Shown here piece after piece: positions 63,535 to 64,000 of a stretch of DNA of 64,000 nt. Under the pieces are notes generated by a model, which was not told the origin of the DNA, ran no database searches, and saw only the letters and a program-made list of their open reading frames with translations. The stretch is from Rhizobium sp. R711 (lineage in GTDB: Bacteria; Pseudomonadota; Alphaproteobacteria; Rhizobiales; Rhizobiaceae): the NCBI RefSeq assembly GCF_002211365.1, contig NZ_LOKZ01000001.1:1-64000 (forward strand), written 5' to 3'. How positions within the stretch are numbered: position 1 is the first letter of the stretch; every line of letters begins with the position of its first letter. A program made the translations under genes and the position numbers.

Positions 63535-64000
63535 CTATCCCGCCCGTACGTTAGACTGCGTTTCCGGCGACGCCGGATCGTACATGAACGTCGGGAACTT
63601 CGCTCGGATCGCATCGATGATGGAAAGCGTTCCTGACAAATGTCTACGAAGAGCCGAGACAGCCTCCTCCTCGTCCCCTTCTCGGATTGCATCGACTATT
63701 GCGCGATGTTCCTGCAGAAGCGATTGGATCTTGCCTTCCATTGGAAGATTCAGCCGGCGGAGCCGGTCGAGATGGACGCTCTGCTGACGGATGACCCTCC
63801 ACAGAAGAGTGTTTCCGCTCTGCTCATAGAGCACCCGATGAAATTCTCGATCCAGGGCGTCGAACGTGTCGTATGTCGAGGGATCAGCGACCGCCTGCTG
63901 CTGCCCAAGAACGCGATCCATCGCATCAGCGGTTTTTTTCGGAGAGCTCCTCGACAATCGCCGAACCGCCTCGACTTCGACGGAAAGCCGAAGAAACTGC
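63535..64000 (-). CDS. GntR/FCD-family regulator, 5' end beyond the window
   Basis: The C-terminal 154 residues of an FCD-domain GntR regulator. The frame is open to the window edge (FLRLSVEVEAVRRLS) and carries the metal/ligand-binding FCD pattern: DTFDALDREFHRVLYEQSGN, LWRVIRQQSVHLDRLRRL and LQEHRAIVDAIREGDEEEAV then LRRHLSG. The histidines in REFH, EHRAI and RRHL are the usual metal ligands. The winged helix lies outside. It is convergent with the sulfatase/FGE remnant; its targets cannot be told. Confidence 0.85.
   Translation of the reverse strand, partial: QFLRLSVEVEAVRRLSRSSPKKTADAMDRVLGQQQAVADPSTYDTFDALDREFHRVLYEQSGNTLLWRVIRQQSVHLDRLRRLNLPMEGKIQSLLQEHRAIVDAIREGDEEEAVSALRRHLSGTLSIIDAIRAKFPTFMYDPASPETQSNVRAG

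Overview
The window looks like accessory-replicon DNA (megaplasmid, chromid or a variable chromosomal region) from a member of the Rhizobiales, most likely Rhizobiaceae. The reasons are high GC with alphaproteobacterial codon use, many carbohydrate ABC importers, a riboswitch-controlled thiMED salvage operon, a PutA without its own DNA-binding domain paired with a divergent Lrp-type regulator, and small DUF982 and DUF2231 proteins. No rRNA, tRNA, CRISPR array, prophage or replication genes were seen.

Layout. 1-7.4 kb is a decayed region: an IS30-type element end sitting in a lacI-type gene, a general-stress-like protein, a secreted ankyrin-like protein, remnants of a DUF1998 helicase, an apparently intact hipBA toxin-antitoxin pair, more IS30 debris and a frameshifted sugar isomerase. 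7.7-18 kb holds single genes: a DUF2231 membrane protein, a receiver-CRP fusion regulator, a class III nucleotide cyclase with TPRs, very small ORFs, a ferric-reductase-like oxidoreductase and a Na/phosphate symporter. 18-22.5 kb is putA with the divergent regulator putR. 22.6-28.3 kb is an operon with a DapA-type aldolase, a GntR regulator, a sugar ABC importer without ATPase, and a PfkB kinase. 28.5-31 kb has a DUF982 protein and an operon pairing a periplasmic amino-acid-type binding protein with a membrane diguanylate cyclase. 32.5-38 kb is the thiamin operon: TPP riboswitch, thiM, thiE, thiD and an ABC importer probably for a thiamin precursor. 38-42.2 kb has a two-component system and a periplasmic metallo-beta-lactamase-fold protein. 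42.3-48.6 kb is a divergent sugar locus: ABC importer without ATPase on one side; ROK regulator, Gfo/Idh/MocA dehydrogenase and ThuA-domain protein on the other. 48.7-52.2 kb has dadA, an MscS channel and antitoxin debris.

52.2-61 kb is the most notable part. A LacI regulator with three evenly spaced operators controls a complete CUT1 ABC importer (binding protein, two permeases, ATPase), followed by a GH91 protein without a signal peptide and a GH32 fructosidase. I read this as a system that imports a difructose anhydride or short inulin-derived sugar and splits it to fructose in the cytoplasm. 61.5-64 kb holds a Tat-exported Cys-type sulfatase, a broken formylglycine-generating-enzyme gene beside it, and the C-terminal part of a GntR/FCD regulator cut by the window edge.

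Three CUT1-type importers are present but only one CUT1-type ATPase gene (56472-57614), so it may serve the other two permease pairs, or they use an ATPase encoded elsewhere.
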